From: an uncultured Bacilli bacterium | GTDB lineage: Bacteria; Bacillota_I; Bacilli_A; RF39; UBA660 | Assembly (NCBI GenBank): GCA_944363935.1 | Contig: CALVVT010000044.1 | Coordinates: forward strand, 1-46,703 | Reading direction: 5' to 3' | DNA: 46,703 nucleotides | Shown: piece by piece, positions 30,657-39,149 of the stretch | Position numbering within the stretch: the first letter of the stretch is position 1 | Layout: each line of letters starts with the position of its first letter | Notes under the pieces: generated by a model | The model's database searches: none | Told to the model about the DNA's origin: nothing | Seen by the model: only the letters and a program-made list of their open reading frames with translations | Program-made: the position numbers and the translations under genes

Positions 30657-33500
30657 ATGACTTACGTTCCTTTAAATATAAAAACGGATAATTATTTACT
30701 TAAAAGCATGATAAAAATAGACGATTTAATTAGTTTCGCATTAAAAAATAAAATAAATACTTTAACTATTACTGATAATAATCTTTATGGAGCTATAGAA
30801 TTTTATAAGAAATGTCTTAAAAACAACATTAAACCAATAATTGGTTTAGAAGTAAGTATCCCCGAAACTATAATTTTATATGCGCGAAATTATCAAGGTT
30901 ATCAAAACTTAATGAAATTATCTACTTTAATTAGTGAAAAAGACCTTGGAATAAATGATTTAATTAATTATGCTGATAATTTAGTTTGCATTACACCTTA
31001 TAATAGTTTAACTAGATATAATGAATTAAAGAAAATATTTCCTTATATCTTTATTAGTTATCAAAATGAAGAAGAAAAAAATAAAATAAAAGATAATAAT
31101 AAAGTATACATGCATGAAATTCGTTGTTTAACTAAAGAAGACGAAAAGTATTTAGATGTTTTAGTTCAAATAGGTGATAGTAAAATAGATGTAAAAAATA
31201 CAAGTTTAATGCCTTTACCTACTGAAAATAATGAAAATAATCAACTAATAAGTGACTTATGTGATGTAAAATTATTATTCTATCAAGATTTACTGCCCAA
31301 GTTTAGTGAAGATAGTTATAATTTATTAAAACAAGAATGTATGAAGGGAATGCGCAAAATATTTGGTTCTTCAGCTTCAAGAATGTATATTGATAGATTA
31401 AAATATGAACTTGAAGTTATTAATAAAATGGGTTATTGTGATTACTTTTTAGTTGTAGCTGATTATATTAATTATGCTAAAACAAATAATATATTAGTTG
31501 GTCCAGGTAGGGGAAGTGCTGCGGGGTCTTTAGTTTCTTATGTTTTAGGAATAACAACCATAAATCCTTTAAAATATAATTTACTATTTGAAAGATTTTT
31601 AAATCCTGAAAGAGTAACTATGCCCGATATCGATGTTGACTTTGAAGATACTAGACGGTCTGAAGTAATTAATTATTGTATTGAAAAATATGGAGAAAAG
31701 AAAGTAGTTCCAATTATTACTTTCGGAACTCTTGGACCTAAACAAGCTATTCGTGATGTAGCTAGAGTATTAGATGTTTCTCTAAAATTAACTGATAATT
31801 TGTGCAGGAAAATAAATGCTGGAATTAGTTTAAAAGATAATTATAAAAATATCGAAACATTGTTAACTAATCCTATATTAAAAGAAGTTTACGAAATAGC
31901 TTTAAAATTAGAAGGTGTAAAAAGACATACTTCGCTTCATGCGGCAGGAATTATTATGTCAAAATACGATTTAGACGATTATATTCCGCTTGATAAAAGT
32001 CATGGAGATTTCTATCGTTCTGGTTATTCGATGGAATATTTAGAAGAACTAGGACTATTAAAAATGGACTTTTTAGGTCTTAAAAATTTAAGTTTAATTG
32101 CGGGAATTTTAAAAGATGTAAACTTAAAGTTTGACGAGATTCCCGAAGACGATAAAAAAGCTTTACAAATATTTACAAATGTTAAAACTATTGGTATTTT
32201 TCAGTTTGAATCGGCGGGAATGAAAAGCTTTTTAACTAGATTTAAACCTGAAACTTTTGAAGAAATAGTATCAGCTTTGTCTTTGTTTAGACCTGGGCCT
32301 ATGAAAAATATTGATCTTTATATTGCTAGACGTAATGGTAAAAAAGATGTTGATTATATGCATCCTGATTTAGAAAAAATATTAAAACCGACTTATGGAA
32401 TTATCATTTATCAAGAACAAATAATGCAAATAGTAAGTCTTATGGCTGGTTTTAGTTATGGTCAGGCTGATATTTTAAGAAGAGCCATGAGTAAGAAGAA
32501 AGAAGAAATATTAAAAGCCAAAAGAGATTCTTTTATTAAAGGTAGTGTTAAGAATGGTTATTCAGAAAAATTAGCTAATGATATTTACGATTTAATCTTT
32601 CGCTTCGCAGATTATGGTTTTAACCGTTCGCATGCTGTTTCTTATGCAATGATATCTTATCGGATGGCTTATTTAAAAGCTCATTATCCCGAAGTATTTA
32701 TGAAACATTTATTAACTAATGTTCAAGGTAGTGAACAAAAAACTAAAGAATATTTAGACGAATGTCGAAGCCTTGGGCTTGTAGTTAAAAGACCAGATAT
32801 TAATATCAGTACCAAAGAATATTTAATCAAAGATAAAAGAATTGTATTGCCCCTTACCACTATAAAATCAATTGGAAGTGTTGTTGCCGGCGAAATTATA
32901 AAAAAAAGAGGAAATGTGCCTTTCAAAGACATTTTTGATTTTACTAAAAGATGTGATATTGGAATCAAGAGTTTAGAAACTTTAATTTTAGCTGGTTGTT
33001 TTGATAATTTAGGATTTAACCGAAAAACTTTAATAAATAATTTAGAAGCTATTAATAATTATGCTGATGTTGGAGCTTTACTTGAAGACGATGTTTTTAA
33101 GCCAGAACTCGATTTAACTAAAGATTATACAGATATCGAAAAAACTAAACTTGATTTAGACTTATTTGGTTTTTGTGTTAATACTAGTCCAGTACTTCAG
33201 TATAAAAAAAGATTTTCTAAAATTAGTGGTTTAAATACAGTTCCAGAACATTTTGATAAAAGTATTGAAGTAGTTGGTCAAGTTACAAAATTAAGAATTA
33301 TTAAAACTAAAACAAATGAAGAAATGGCTTTTGCCGAAATTACTGACGAATTGGCTAAAGCTGAAGTTGTTGTTTTCCCGCAAATATATAAGAGAATAAA
33401 ACCTTTAAATAAAAATGATCTTGTTTATATTGTCGGTAAAGTAAAAAAAAGATTTGCTAATTATCAAATAGAAGCAAATGCTTTTCAAAAATTAGATTGA
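30657..33500 (+). CDS. dnaE: DNA polymerase III alpha subunit, DnaE type, with degenerate PHP domain
   Basis: The polymerase signatures are intact: VGPGRGSAAGSLVSYVLGI, MPDIDVDFEDTRR (catalytic Asp residues), KRHTSLHAAGIIMS, IGIFQFESAGMK, and YQEQIMQIVSLMAGFSYGQADILRRAMSKK. A helix-hairpin-helix and an OB-fold region (VVGQVTKLRI, AEVVVFPQIY) close the protein. At 947 residues it is shorter than the ~1100 of typical DnaE. In the N-terminal PHP domain the usual HxHS and TDHGN metal-binding motifs read PLNIKTDNY and TDNNLYG, so metal ligands are missing and proofreading there is unlikely. ATG 30657 follows GGGTGA. It is the replicative or lagging-strand polymerase; polC is not in the window. Confidence 0.93.
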   Translation: MTYVPLNIKTDNYLLKSMIKIDDLISFALKNKINTLTITDNNLYGAIEFYKKCLKNNIKPIIGLEVSIPETIILYARNYQGYQNLMKLSTLISEKDLGINDLINYADNLVCITPYNSLTRYNELKKIFPYIFISYQNEEEKNKIKDNNKVYMHEIRCLTKEDEKYLDVLVQIGDSKIDVKNTSLMPLPTENNENNQLISDLCDVKLLFYQDLLPKFSEDSYNLLKQECMKGMRKIFGSSASRMYIDRLKYELEVINKMGYCDYFLVVADYINYAKTNNILVGPGRGSAAGSLVSYVLGITTINPLKYNLLFERFLNPERVTMPDIDVDFEDTRRSEVINYCIEKYGEKKVVPIITFGTLGPKQAIRDVARVLDVSLKLTDNLCRKINAGISLKDNYKNIETLLTNPILKEVYEIALKLEGVKRHTSLHAAGIIMSKYDLDDYIPLDKSHGDFYRSGYSMEYLEELGLLKMDFLGLKNLSLIAGILKDVNLKFDEIPEDDKKALQIFTNVKTIGIFQFESAGMKSFLTRFKPETFEEIVSALSLFRPGPMKNIDLYIARRNGKKDVDYMHPDLEKILKPTYGIIIYQEQIMQIVSLMAGFSYGQADILRRAMSKKKEEILKAKRDSFIKGSVKNGYSEKLANDIYDLIFRFADYGFNRSHAVSYAMISYRMAYLKAHYPEVFMKHLLTNVQGSEQKTKEYLDECRSLGLVVKRPDINISTKEYLIKDKRIVLPLTTIKSIGSVVAGEIIKKRGNVPFKDIFDFTKRCDIGIKSLETLILAGCFDNLGFNRKTLINNLEAINNYADVGALLEDDVFKPELDLTKDYTDIEKTKLDLDLFGFCVNTSPVLQYKKRFSKISGLNTVPEHFDKSIEVVGQVTKLRIIKTKTNEEMAFAEITDELAKAEVVVFPQIYKRIKPLNKNDLVYIVGKVKKRFANYQIEANAFQKLD

Positions 33501-33542
33501 TATAAAGTTTAAAATATGTTATGATTATACTAGGTGATAAGA

Positions 33543-34244
33543 ATGAAAAGTGAACGGGCAAGAGTAAGTATGATTTATGTTTTAACAGGGGTTATTTTAT
33601 TATTAGTTGTTTATTTACTTTTATTTACTTATAAAACTTTAAATCCAGAAGAAAAAGAAGAAACGAAAAAAAATGTGGTTAAAATGCCAGAAGTAGCTGC
33701 TAGTTGTACTTTTGACATGACAGCATCTACTTTTGATAGCCTTGAAAATCAAGAAAATTTATGTAGTTCTTTAAATAGAATAAATATTTCTGGTGTTGAA
33801 GTTCAAAATAAAAAAATGAACATTATTGTTTTTTACCGGCCAGGTATTAGTAGTAAAAATACTGGTGTTTATATTAATGATAATAAAATAACTAATATTG
33901 CTAATGAAAATGTTAAGTATAATTTTATCTCAAAAAATGATCATTTATTTATGACAACTATTACTAATGATAGAGTTAATATTGTTGCTTACAGTAAAGA
34001 TGTTATGCCTTCTTATAATCTAGAGCAAACACTTAATAATTTACAAATAGAAGACATTGTATTAAATACTGTTTTAAGCACTAGTAATATCGATGGTAAT
34101 AGTATTCAAATAACTGACGAAGCTATTAGTTTTAATAGTACATCTAAAACTTGTACGAATAATGTAAGTGGTGTTAATTACAATATTAAGTTTACCGATA
34201 ATACATTTGAAAATCCAGTAGCTATAGCTAATGTAGCATGCTAA
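33543..34244 (+). CDS. Membrane-anchored protein of unknown function
   Basis: A short basic N-terminus and one hydrophobic helix (~residues 10-30, MIYVLTGVILLLVVYLLLF) are followed by a ~200-residue outward-facing domain. That domain has four Cys residues, two early (ASCTFDM, ENLCSSL) and two late (KTCTNN, NVAC), which could form disulfides. No domain is recognised. ATG 33543 follows GGTGATAAG; it starts about 40 nt after dnaE. A shared terminator separates it from the convergent sspI. Confidence 0.65.
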   Translation: MKSERARVSMIYVLTGVILLLVVYLLLFTYKTLNPEEKEETKKNVVKMPEVAASCTFDMTASTFDSLENQENLCSSLNRINISGVEVQNKKMNIIVFYRPGISSKNTGVYINDNKITNIANENVKYNFISKNDHLFMTTITNDRVNIVAYSKDVMPSYNLEQTLNNLQIEDIVLNTVLSTSNIDGNSIQITDEAISFNSTSKTCTNNVSGVNYNIKFTDNTFENPVAIANVAC

Positions 34245-34268
34245 AAAGTTGTGAAAATCACAACTTTT
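34244..34268. terminator. Bidirectional terminator between the unknown gene and sspI
   Basis: AAAAGTTGTGA, loop AAA, TCACAACTTTT: an 11-bp perfect stem with T-rich sequence following on the plus strand. Confidence 0.85.
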
Positions 34269-34467
34269 ATTTTAGACTTTTTTCTAAAGTTTCTAGTATT
34301 TCATTTTGTAAATTACTATTTTGCCATAATATTTCAAAGAAAACGCCAAACCCTGGTAAAGCTAGTTCTTCTTTGTCGTTAATATTTCCTTCAATTGATG
34401 CTTTTAATTCATTAATATTTGTATTTTTAAAATTACTTTTAATATGATTTCTAATACTTATATTCAT
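34267..34467 (-). CDS. sspI: Small acid-soluble spore protein SspI
   Basis: The 66-residue product aligns with SspI along its length: an N-terminal ISIRNHIKSNF, the conserved LPGFGVFFEILWQNS (LPGLGVLFEVIWKNA in Bacillus) and the C-terminal EILETLEKSLK. SspI is a minor spore-core protein made in the forespore. AAAGGATGG precedes the ATG. The opposite-strand frame at 34238-34447 is an antisense shadow. I looked for a sigma-G promoter; GTATA with a -10-like TTATAAT is present at wide spacing, too weak to call. Confidence 0.88.
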   Translation of the reverse strand: MNISIRNHIKSNFKNTNINELKASIEGNINDKEELALPGFGVFFEILWQNSNLQNEILETLEKSLK

Positions 34468-34566
34468 ATTACCATCCTTTCATTATTATAATTACCGATA
34501 AGTAAAAAAATATACTATATTTTTCTTCAAAAATAGTGTATAATTAAAATAGATAGGAGGAAAAGA

Positions 34567-35118
34567 ATGATAGCATTAATTATTATTGGTGTTATAGTAT
34601 TAATATTAGTTATTTATGTTATCGCAACTTACAATGGACTAGTAAACTTTAAAAATAGAGTTCAAGATAGTTGGGCTGGAATTGAAGTTCTTTTAAAAAG
34701 AAGAAACGATTTAATTCCTAATTTAGTTGAAACAGTAAAAGGTTATGCTGGTCATGAAAAAAGTACTTTAGATGCCGTTATTACAGCTCGTAATAATGCC
34801 GTTAATGCTAAAGGAAAAGAAGAAGAAATGAAAACTTCTAATATGCTTACTGATGCTTTAGGAAATTTATTTGCTCTAGCAGAAAATTATCCTGATTTAA
34901 AAGCTAATACTAACTTTTTAGATTTACAAAATAATTTAAGAACAACTGAAGATGGAATCGCATCTTCTAGACAAGCTTATAATGATACCGTGTTAGCTTA
35001 TAAAAATAAATTAGAAATGTTTCCATCTAATATAGTTGCTAGTATATTTAACTTTAAACCAGAAGCTTTCTTTGAAGCTGAAGAAACTGAAAAAGAAACA
35101 CCAAAAGTTAGTTTTTAA
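34567..35118 (+). CDS. lemA: LemA family protein
   Basis: An N-terminal membrane helix (IALIIIGVIVLILVIYVI) is followed by the LemA core: YNGLVNFKNRVQDSWAGIEVLLKRRNDLIPNLVETVKGYAGHE and NLFALAENYPDLKANTNFLDLQNNLRTTEDGIASSRQAYND. Length 183 is usual. LemA proteins have an extracellular N-terminus and a cytoplasmic helical bundle; the function is poorly defined. TATAAT at about 34541 and AGGAGG give clear signals. A GTCA/TGAC terminator follows, which is duplicated further downstream. Confidence 0.92.
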   Translation: MIALIIIGVIVLILVIYVIATYNGLVNFKNRVQDSWAGIEVLLKRRNDLIPNLVETVKGYAGHEKSTLDAVITARNNAVNAKGKEEEMKTSNMLTDALGNLFALAENYPDLKANTNFLDLQNNLRTTEDGIASSRQAYNDTVLAYKNKLEMFPSNIVASIFNFKPEAFFEAEETEKETPKVSF

Positions 35119-35120
35119 AG

Positions 35121-35146
35121 GTCATTTATTTGACTTTTTTTCTTTA
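35121..35146 (+). repeat. 26-nt direct repeat (terminator hairpin), left copy
   Basis: GTCATTTATTTGAC followed by T7, C and TTTA is identical over 26 nt to 36331-36356. The GTCA/TGAC hairpin and T tract make it a short terminator. The two copies bracket the HipA-like module. Confidence 0.75.
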
Positions 35147-35177
35147 AGTAAATATAATTAAGTTAGAGGAGGACTAT

Positions 35178-35414
35178 ATGGAAAAGAAAGAATTATATGA
35201 TCATAGTATAAAATATGATACTTCACATTTACCTAAATTTTTACAAGAGGAAATAAAATTATTAGAAACTTATGATAAAAATAACGATTTTATAAATTAT
35301 GATGCTCTTTCTTCAGCTATGGAAGGTCATTTAAAAAATTATTTGCTTAATAAAAGAATAACTGAAAGAGATTTTAAAATTATGATGCGAAAATATGGGG
35401 GGTATGTTGATTGA
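35178..35414 (+). CDS. Small protein encoded upstream of a HipA-like kinase
   Basis: The 78-residue acidic protein (MEKKELYDHSIKYDTSHLPKF, FINYDALSSAMEGHLKNYLLN, FKIMMRKYGGYVD) has no helix-turn-helix or membrane segment. Its frame ends TTGA, overlapping the kinase start, so the two are coupled like partners of a toxin-antitoxin or regulator-kinase pair. It may bind the kinase; it does not resemble classical HipB. A TATAAT (35152-35157) and AGGAGG precede it. Confidence 0.65.
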   Translation: MEKKELYDHSIKYDTSHLPKFLQEEIKLLETYDKNNDFINYDALSSAMEGHLKNYLLNKRITERDFKIMMRKYGGYVD

Positions 35415-36331
35415 TAAATATAGATAATTTTGAAAAATATCCGGCTAGCGGATTAAGTTATGGTGGCCATGGGGGAAGTAAAAAAGGAATAATAATTGAT
35501 GGTGAAAAATGGTTTTTAAAGTATCCCAAGTCTACTAAAAGTATGGAGGTTAAAGGTATTTCTTATACTACAACGCCTTTATCAGAATATTTGGGTTCTA
35601 ATATATATGATTTAATTGGAATTCCTGCTCATGAAACTAGACTTGGCGTATATGATAATAAGTTAGTTGTTGCCTGTAAAGACTTTTTAAAAAACGATGA
35701 GATAATTTTAGATTACAACATGATAAAAAATAATTATGACGAAAAATTAGAACTTACTTTATCCTCATCATTTATATCAGATAATGATATTGACGAGCTT
35801 TGTATGATTATGGATAATAATATATATTTTAAAGAAAATCCTCTTTTAAAAGAAAGGTTTTGGGATATGTTTGTCATTGATGCTTTAATCAGCAATAATG
35901 ATCGTAACGAAGGAAATTGGGGACTTATATTTAATAGAAGAACAGGAAATACTAGATTAGCTTTAGTATTTGATAATGGAGCTGCTTTTTATAATAAAAC
36001 AGGTAGAGAAAAATTTGAAGAATATTTAATTAATGATTTTAAATTTATGCAGGTAGCTTATGATAGTTCTATTTCTATATTTTCTCAAAATGAAAAAACA
36101 ATTAATCCTTTAAAATATATTGAAAGTATGAAAAACAATGATTGTAATGAAGCTATAAAAAGAATTGTTCCTAGAATAAATCTTCAAAAAATAGAAAAAT
36201 TTTTTGAAGATATTCCTGAAGAATATCAAGGAATAATAGTTATGTCTAAAAATCAAAAAGAATTTTATTTAAAGGTTTTGAAATATCGCTATGATAATAT
36301 TTTAAAATCTGTTTACAATAAATTAAATTAG
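35411..36331 (+). CDS. HipA-like Ser/Thr protein kinase
   Basis: Kinase motifs of the HipA/CtkA group are present: a glycine-rich start GGHGGSKKGIIIDGEKWFLKYPK with the ATP-binding Lys, catalytic WDMFVIDALISNNDRNEGNWGLI (Asp164 in NDRNxxN), and metal-binding ALVFDNGAAF in place of DFD. At 306 residues it lacks the separate N-terminal subdomain of E. coli HipA. The start is TTG at 35411, overlapping the previous stop, behind GGGGGG. Targets in relatives are tRNA synthetases or other proteins; here unknown. The two-gene module lies between two identical 26-nt repeats, suggesting insertion or duplication. Confidence 0.78.
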   Translation: MINIDNFEKYPASGLSYGGHGGSKKGIIIDGEKWFLKYPKSTKSMEVKGISYTTTPLSEYLGSNIYDLIGIPAHETRLGVYDNKLVVACKDFLKNDEIILDYNMIKNNYDEKLELTLSSSFISDNDIDELCMIMDNNIYFKENPLLKERFWDMFVIDALISNNDRNEGNWGLIFNRRTGNTRLALVFDNGAAFYNKTGREKFEEYLINDFKFMQVAYDSSISIFSQNEKTINPLKYIESMKNNDCNEAIKRIVPRINLQKIEKFFEDIPEEYQGIIVMSKNQKEFYLKVLKYRYDNILKSVYNKLN

Positions 36332-36356
36332 TCATTTATTTGACTTTTTTTCTTTA
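36331..36356 (+). repeat. 26-nt direct repeat (terminator hairpin), right copy
   Basis: Identical to 35121-35146; it begins at the stop codon of the HipA-like gene and also serves as its terminator. Confidence 0.75.
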
Positions 36357-36384
36357 TCTGGTATGATTATAAAAGGTGATTATT

Positions 36385-37356
36385 ATGCAGTGGAAAATTG
36401 GCGATGTTGAAATAAAAAATAGAGTTGTTCTTGCTCCTATGGCTAGTATTTCTAATAGTGCTTTTAGAAAAATAGCTAAAGAAATGGGAGCTGGTCTTGT
36501 AGTTGCTGAAATGGTTAGTGATAAAGCTATATATTATAATAGTCAAAAAACACTTGATATGCTTTATATGACTGACGAAGAAAGGCCTATATCCCAGCAA
36601 ATATTTGGAGCAGATAAAGATACTTTTGTTTATGCAGCTAAATATATTTATGAACATATGCATCCTGACATTATCGATATCAATATGGGTTGTCCTGTTC
36701 CTAAAGTTGCTTTAAGAGCTCAGGCAGGTAGTGCTTTACTTAAAAATCCTGATAAAATATATGAAATAGTCAAAGCAGTTGTTCAAAGTGTTCCTATCCC
36801 TGTAACTGTAAAAATTAGAAGTGGTTGGGATAATAATAGTATAAATGCTAAAGAAGTAGCTAAAATATGTGAAAAAGCTGGCGCTAAAGCCATTACAATA
36901 CATGGAAGAACTAGAAGTCAAGGATATAGCGGTAAAGTTAATCTAGATGTTATTAAGGAAGTTAAAGAAAGTGTAAATATTCCTGTAATTGGTAATGGAG
37001 ATATTAAAACTCCGGAAGATGCCAAAAAAATGCTTGATTATACAGGTTGTGACGCTATTATGATAGGTAGAGGTGTTTTAGGTAATCCTTTTTTAATTAG
37101 AAATACTATTAATTATTTAGATGGTAAGGAAATAATTCCTGTTACTAATATTGATAAAATAAATATGCTTATTAAACATTTTAATTATTTACTAGAAATC
37201 AAGTCTGAAAAAACCGCACTTTTAGAAATGAGAACAATAGCTAGTTATTATTTAAAAGGTCTTCCAGCTAGTAGTTTAGTTAAAGAAAAAATTTTTAAAT
37301 GTCAAACCAAAGAAGAGTTTTTGGAGCTTATTCAAACCTATTTTCAAAGTCTTTAG
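36385..37356 (+). CDS. tRNA-dihydrouridine synthase (DusB-like)
   Basis: The FMN-binding TIM barrel is recognisable: NRVVLAPMASISNSAFRKIAKEMGAGLVVAEMVSD, DINMGCPVPKVALRAQAGSALLKNP (catalytic Cys in NMGCP), VTVKIRSGWD, ITIHGRTRSQGYSG, and VIGNGDI with IMIGRGVLGNPF. It reduces uridine to dihydrouridine in the tRNA D-loop or elsewhere. ATG 36385 sits behind AAAGGTGA. The closest characterised group is DusB, but the exact target uridine cannot be read from the sequence. Confidence 0.93.
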   Translation: MQWKIGDVEIKNRVVLAPMASISNSAFRKIAKEMGAGLVVAEMVSDKAIYYNSQKTLDMLYMTDEERPISQQIFGADKDTFVYAAKYIYEHMHPDIIDINMGCPVPKVALRAQAGSALLKNPDKIYEIVKAVVQSVPIPVTVKIRSGWDNNSINAKEVAKICEKAGAKAITIHGRTRSQGYSGKVNLDVIKEVKESVNIPVIGNGDIKTPEDAKKMLDYTGCDAIMIGRGVLGNPFLIRNTINYLDGKEIIPVTNIDKINMLIKHFNYLLEIKSEKTALLEMRTIASYYLKGLPASSLVKEKIFKCQTKEEFLELIQTYFQSL

Positions 37357-37359
37357 TTC

Positions 37360-37388
37360 TTGACCTCATATTATATGTGGGGTATAAT
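37360..37388 (+). promoter_or_regulatory. Promoter of the phosphatase-ackA-nrnA operon
   Basis: TTGACC (37360-37365), 17-nt spacer, TATAAT (37383-37388). Confidence 0.82.
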
Positions 37389-37415
37389 TAAATAAGAAAG
37401 TAAGGCAGGTGAAAA

Positions 37416-37946
37416 ATGGTTTTATATCTTATTAGACATGGAGAAACAGCTTGGAATAAACAAGGATTACTTCAAGGACAGTCTAATATTTCTTTAAATA
37501 ATGAAGGGAAAAAAGAAGCTTTAAAATTAAAAGAATATTTTCAAGATAAAGAAGTTAATGTTTGTTTATCAAGTCCTTTAAATAGAGCTTATGAAACTGC
37601 TAAAATTATTTTCCCCAATCTAGAAATAATTAAAGACGATTTATTAATTGAAAGATATTTAGGTGACTTTGAAGGTAAAAGTCATAAAGAGTATCATTTC
37701 TATGATTTTTGGGATTATCAAGCTAATAATCAAGATGGAAATGTTGAAAGTGTTCGGCATTTACTTAAAAGAAGTGAAATGTTTTTAAATAAAATAAAAG
37801 AAAAATACTCTAATCAAACGGTAGCTATTGTTTCTCACGGAGCCTTTTTAAAAGCTTTACATTATTCAATAATTGGTTATAATGAAAATACTGATTTTAG
37901 TAAATTTTCCTTAAATAACTGTGAGTTTAATAAATACGAATTATAG
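37416..37946 (+). CDS. Histidine phosphatase family protein (phosphoglycerate-mutase-like)
   Basis: The N-terminal LIRHGETAWNKQGLLQG contains the catalytic RHGE; SSPLNRAYETAKII, ERYLGDFEGK and the second catalytic His in AIVSHGAFLKAL complete the family signature. At 176 residues it is a small-molecule phosphatase of the GpmB/CobC/PhoE type rather than a full glycolytic mutase; substrate unknown. First gene of an operon, ending 9 nt before ackA. Confidence 0.88.
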   Translation: MVLYLIRHGETAWNKQGLLQGQSNISLNNEGKKEALKLKEYFQDKEVNVCLSSPLNRAYETAKIIFPNLEIIKDDLLIERYLGDFEGKSHKEYHFYDFWDYQANNQDGNVESVRHLLKRSEMFLNKIKEKYSNQTVAIVSHGAFLKALHYSIIGYNENTDFSKFSLNNCEFNKYEL

Positions 37947-37955
37947 GAGGTGTTT

Positions 37956-39149
37956 ATGAAGGTACTATCAATTAATGCAGGCAGTTCGTCTCTTAAATTT
38001 AAACTATATGAAATGCCGGAAGAGAAGGTTTTAATCGAAGGTTATGTTCAAAAAATAGGTAGTGATGGACTAATTGAAATGACAATTAATGGTGAAAATA
38101 TAAGCTATGAAATTGATGTTAAAAATCACGAAGAAGCGGCAAGTTTTTTAATTGATGCTTTAGTTAGATATAATGTTATTGATGCATTAGACGAAATATC
38201 AGTTATTGGTCATCGAATTGTTCATGGTGGGGGTAAATATCTACCACAAATAATTTATCGTAATGATTTAACGAGATTAGAAAAATTAACTTATTTATCA
38301 CCAGTCCATATGAAAGCTAATATTGCCGGAATAAAAGCTTTTATGAAAATTTTACCTGATGCGAAAGAAGTTGTAGTTTACGATACTGCTTTCCACCATA
38401 CAATTCCTAGAGAAAATTATTTATATCCTGTTCCTTTAGAATGGTATGAAAAATATGGAATTAGAAAATTTGGTTTTCATGGTATCAGTTGTAATTATAT
38501 AACTATGGAAATGGAAAAACATTTTGGAAAAAAAGTTAATTTAATTATATGTCATATTGGAGCTGGCGCTAGTGTAACAGCTGTTAAAAAAAGTCGTTCT
38601 TATAATAATTCTATGGGATTTACGCCTAATGCTGGTTTAATGATGGCAACTCGTAGTGGAGATATTGATTATACAATTTTACCTTTTTTATCCCAAGTAA
38701 CAGGTATGAGTTTAGACGAGCTTAACGATGCTTTAAATAATAAAAGTGGATTAGAAGGTTTTGTTCCAGGATTAAGTGATAATAGGGACTTAATGAAAGC
38801 TATTAAAAATGGTAATGAGTTAGCTATTTTAGCTAATAAAATGTATATTAATAGAATTGTTAGTTATATAGCTTCTTATTATATGCAGTTAAAAACAGTT
38901 GACGCGATTATTTTATGTGGCGGAGTTGGTGAAAATGCTTTAAGGTTCAGAACAGATTTACTTGAAGCTTTAAAACCACTTGGTATAAGTATTGACGAAC
39001 AAAAAAATGAAAAAATTCATAAATTAAAAGATTTACAATTTGGGGTTATTACTAATAGATTCTCAAAAATTCCTTGTTATGTTGTACCAACTGACGAAGA
39101 AGTTATGATTGCTAGAGAGGCTTATAAACAAGTAGAAGGTGTAGTATAA
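37956..39149 (+). CDS. ackA: Acetate kinase
   Basis: The protein has MKVLSINAGSSSLKFKLYEM, VIGHRIVHGGGKY, VVYDTAFHHTIP, RKFGFHGISCNY, ICHIGAGASVTAV, GFTPNAGLMMATRSGDID and CGGVGENA, all diagnostic of AckA. It interconverts acetyl phosphate and acetate, making ATP, as expected for a fermenter. ATG 37956 lies behind AGGAGG; the GTG at 37950 overlaps that site. The stop overlaps the nrnA start by one base. No pta gene is in the window. Confidence 0.97.
   Translation: MKVLSINAGSSSLKFKLYEMPEEKVLIEGYVQKIGSDGLIEMTINGENISYEIDVKNHEEAASFLIDALVRYNVIDALDEISVIGHRIVHGGGKYLPQIIYRNDLTRLEKLTYLSPVHMKANIAGIKAFMKILPDAKEVVVYDTAFHHTIPRENYLYPVPLEWYEKYGIRKFGFHGISCNYITMEMEKHFGKKVNLIICHIGAGASVTAVKKSRSYNNSMGFTPNAGLMMATRSGDIDYTILPFLSQVTGMSLDELNDALNNKSGLEGFVPGLSDNRDLMKAIKNGNELAILANKMYINRIVSYIASYYMQLKTVDAIILCGGVGENALRFRTDLLEALKPLGISIDEQKNEKIHKLKDLQFGVITNRFSKIPCYVVPTDEEVMIAREAYKQVEGVV

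Noticed and set aside
34238-34447. Plus-strand reading frame opposite sspI
   Set aside because: The minus-strand product is a recognisable SspI with a Shine-Dalgarno site; the plus-strand frame has no site and overlaps the shared terminator.
36367-36921. Minus-strand frames inside the dus gene
   Set aside because: Antisense shadows of a strongly conserved enzyme; low-complexity Ser/Tyr/Phe-rich translations.
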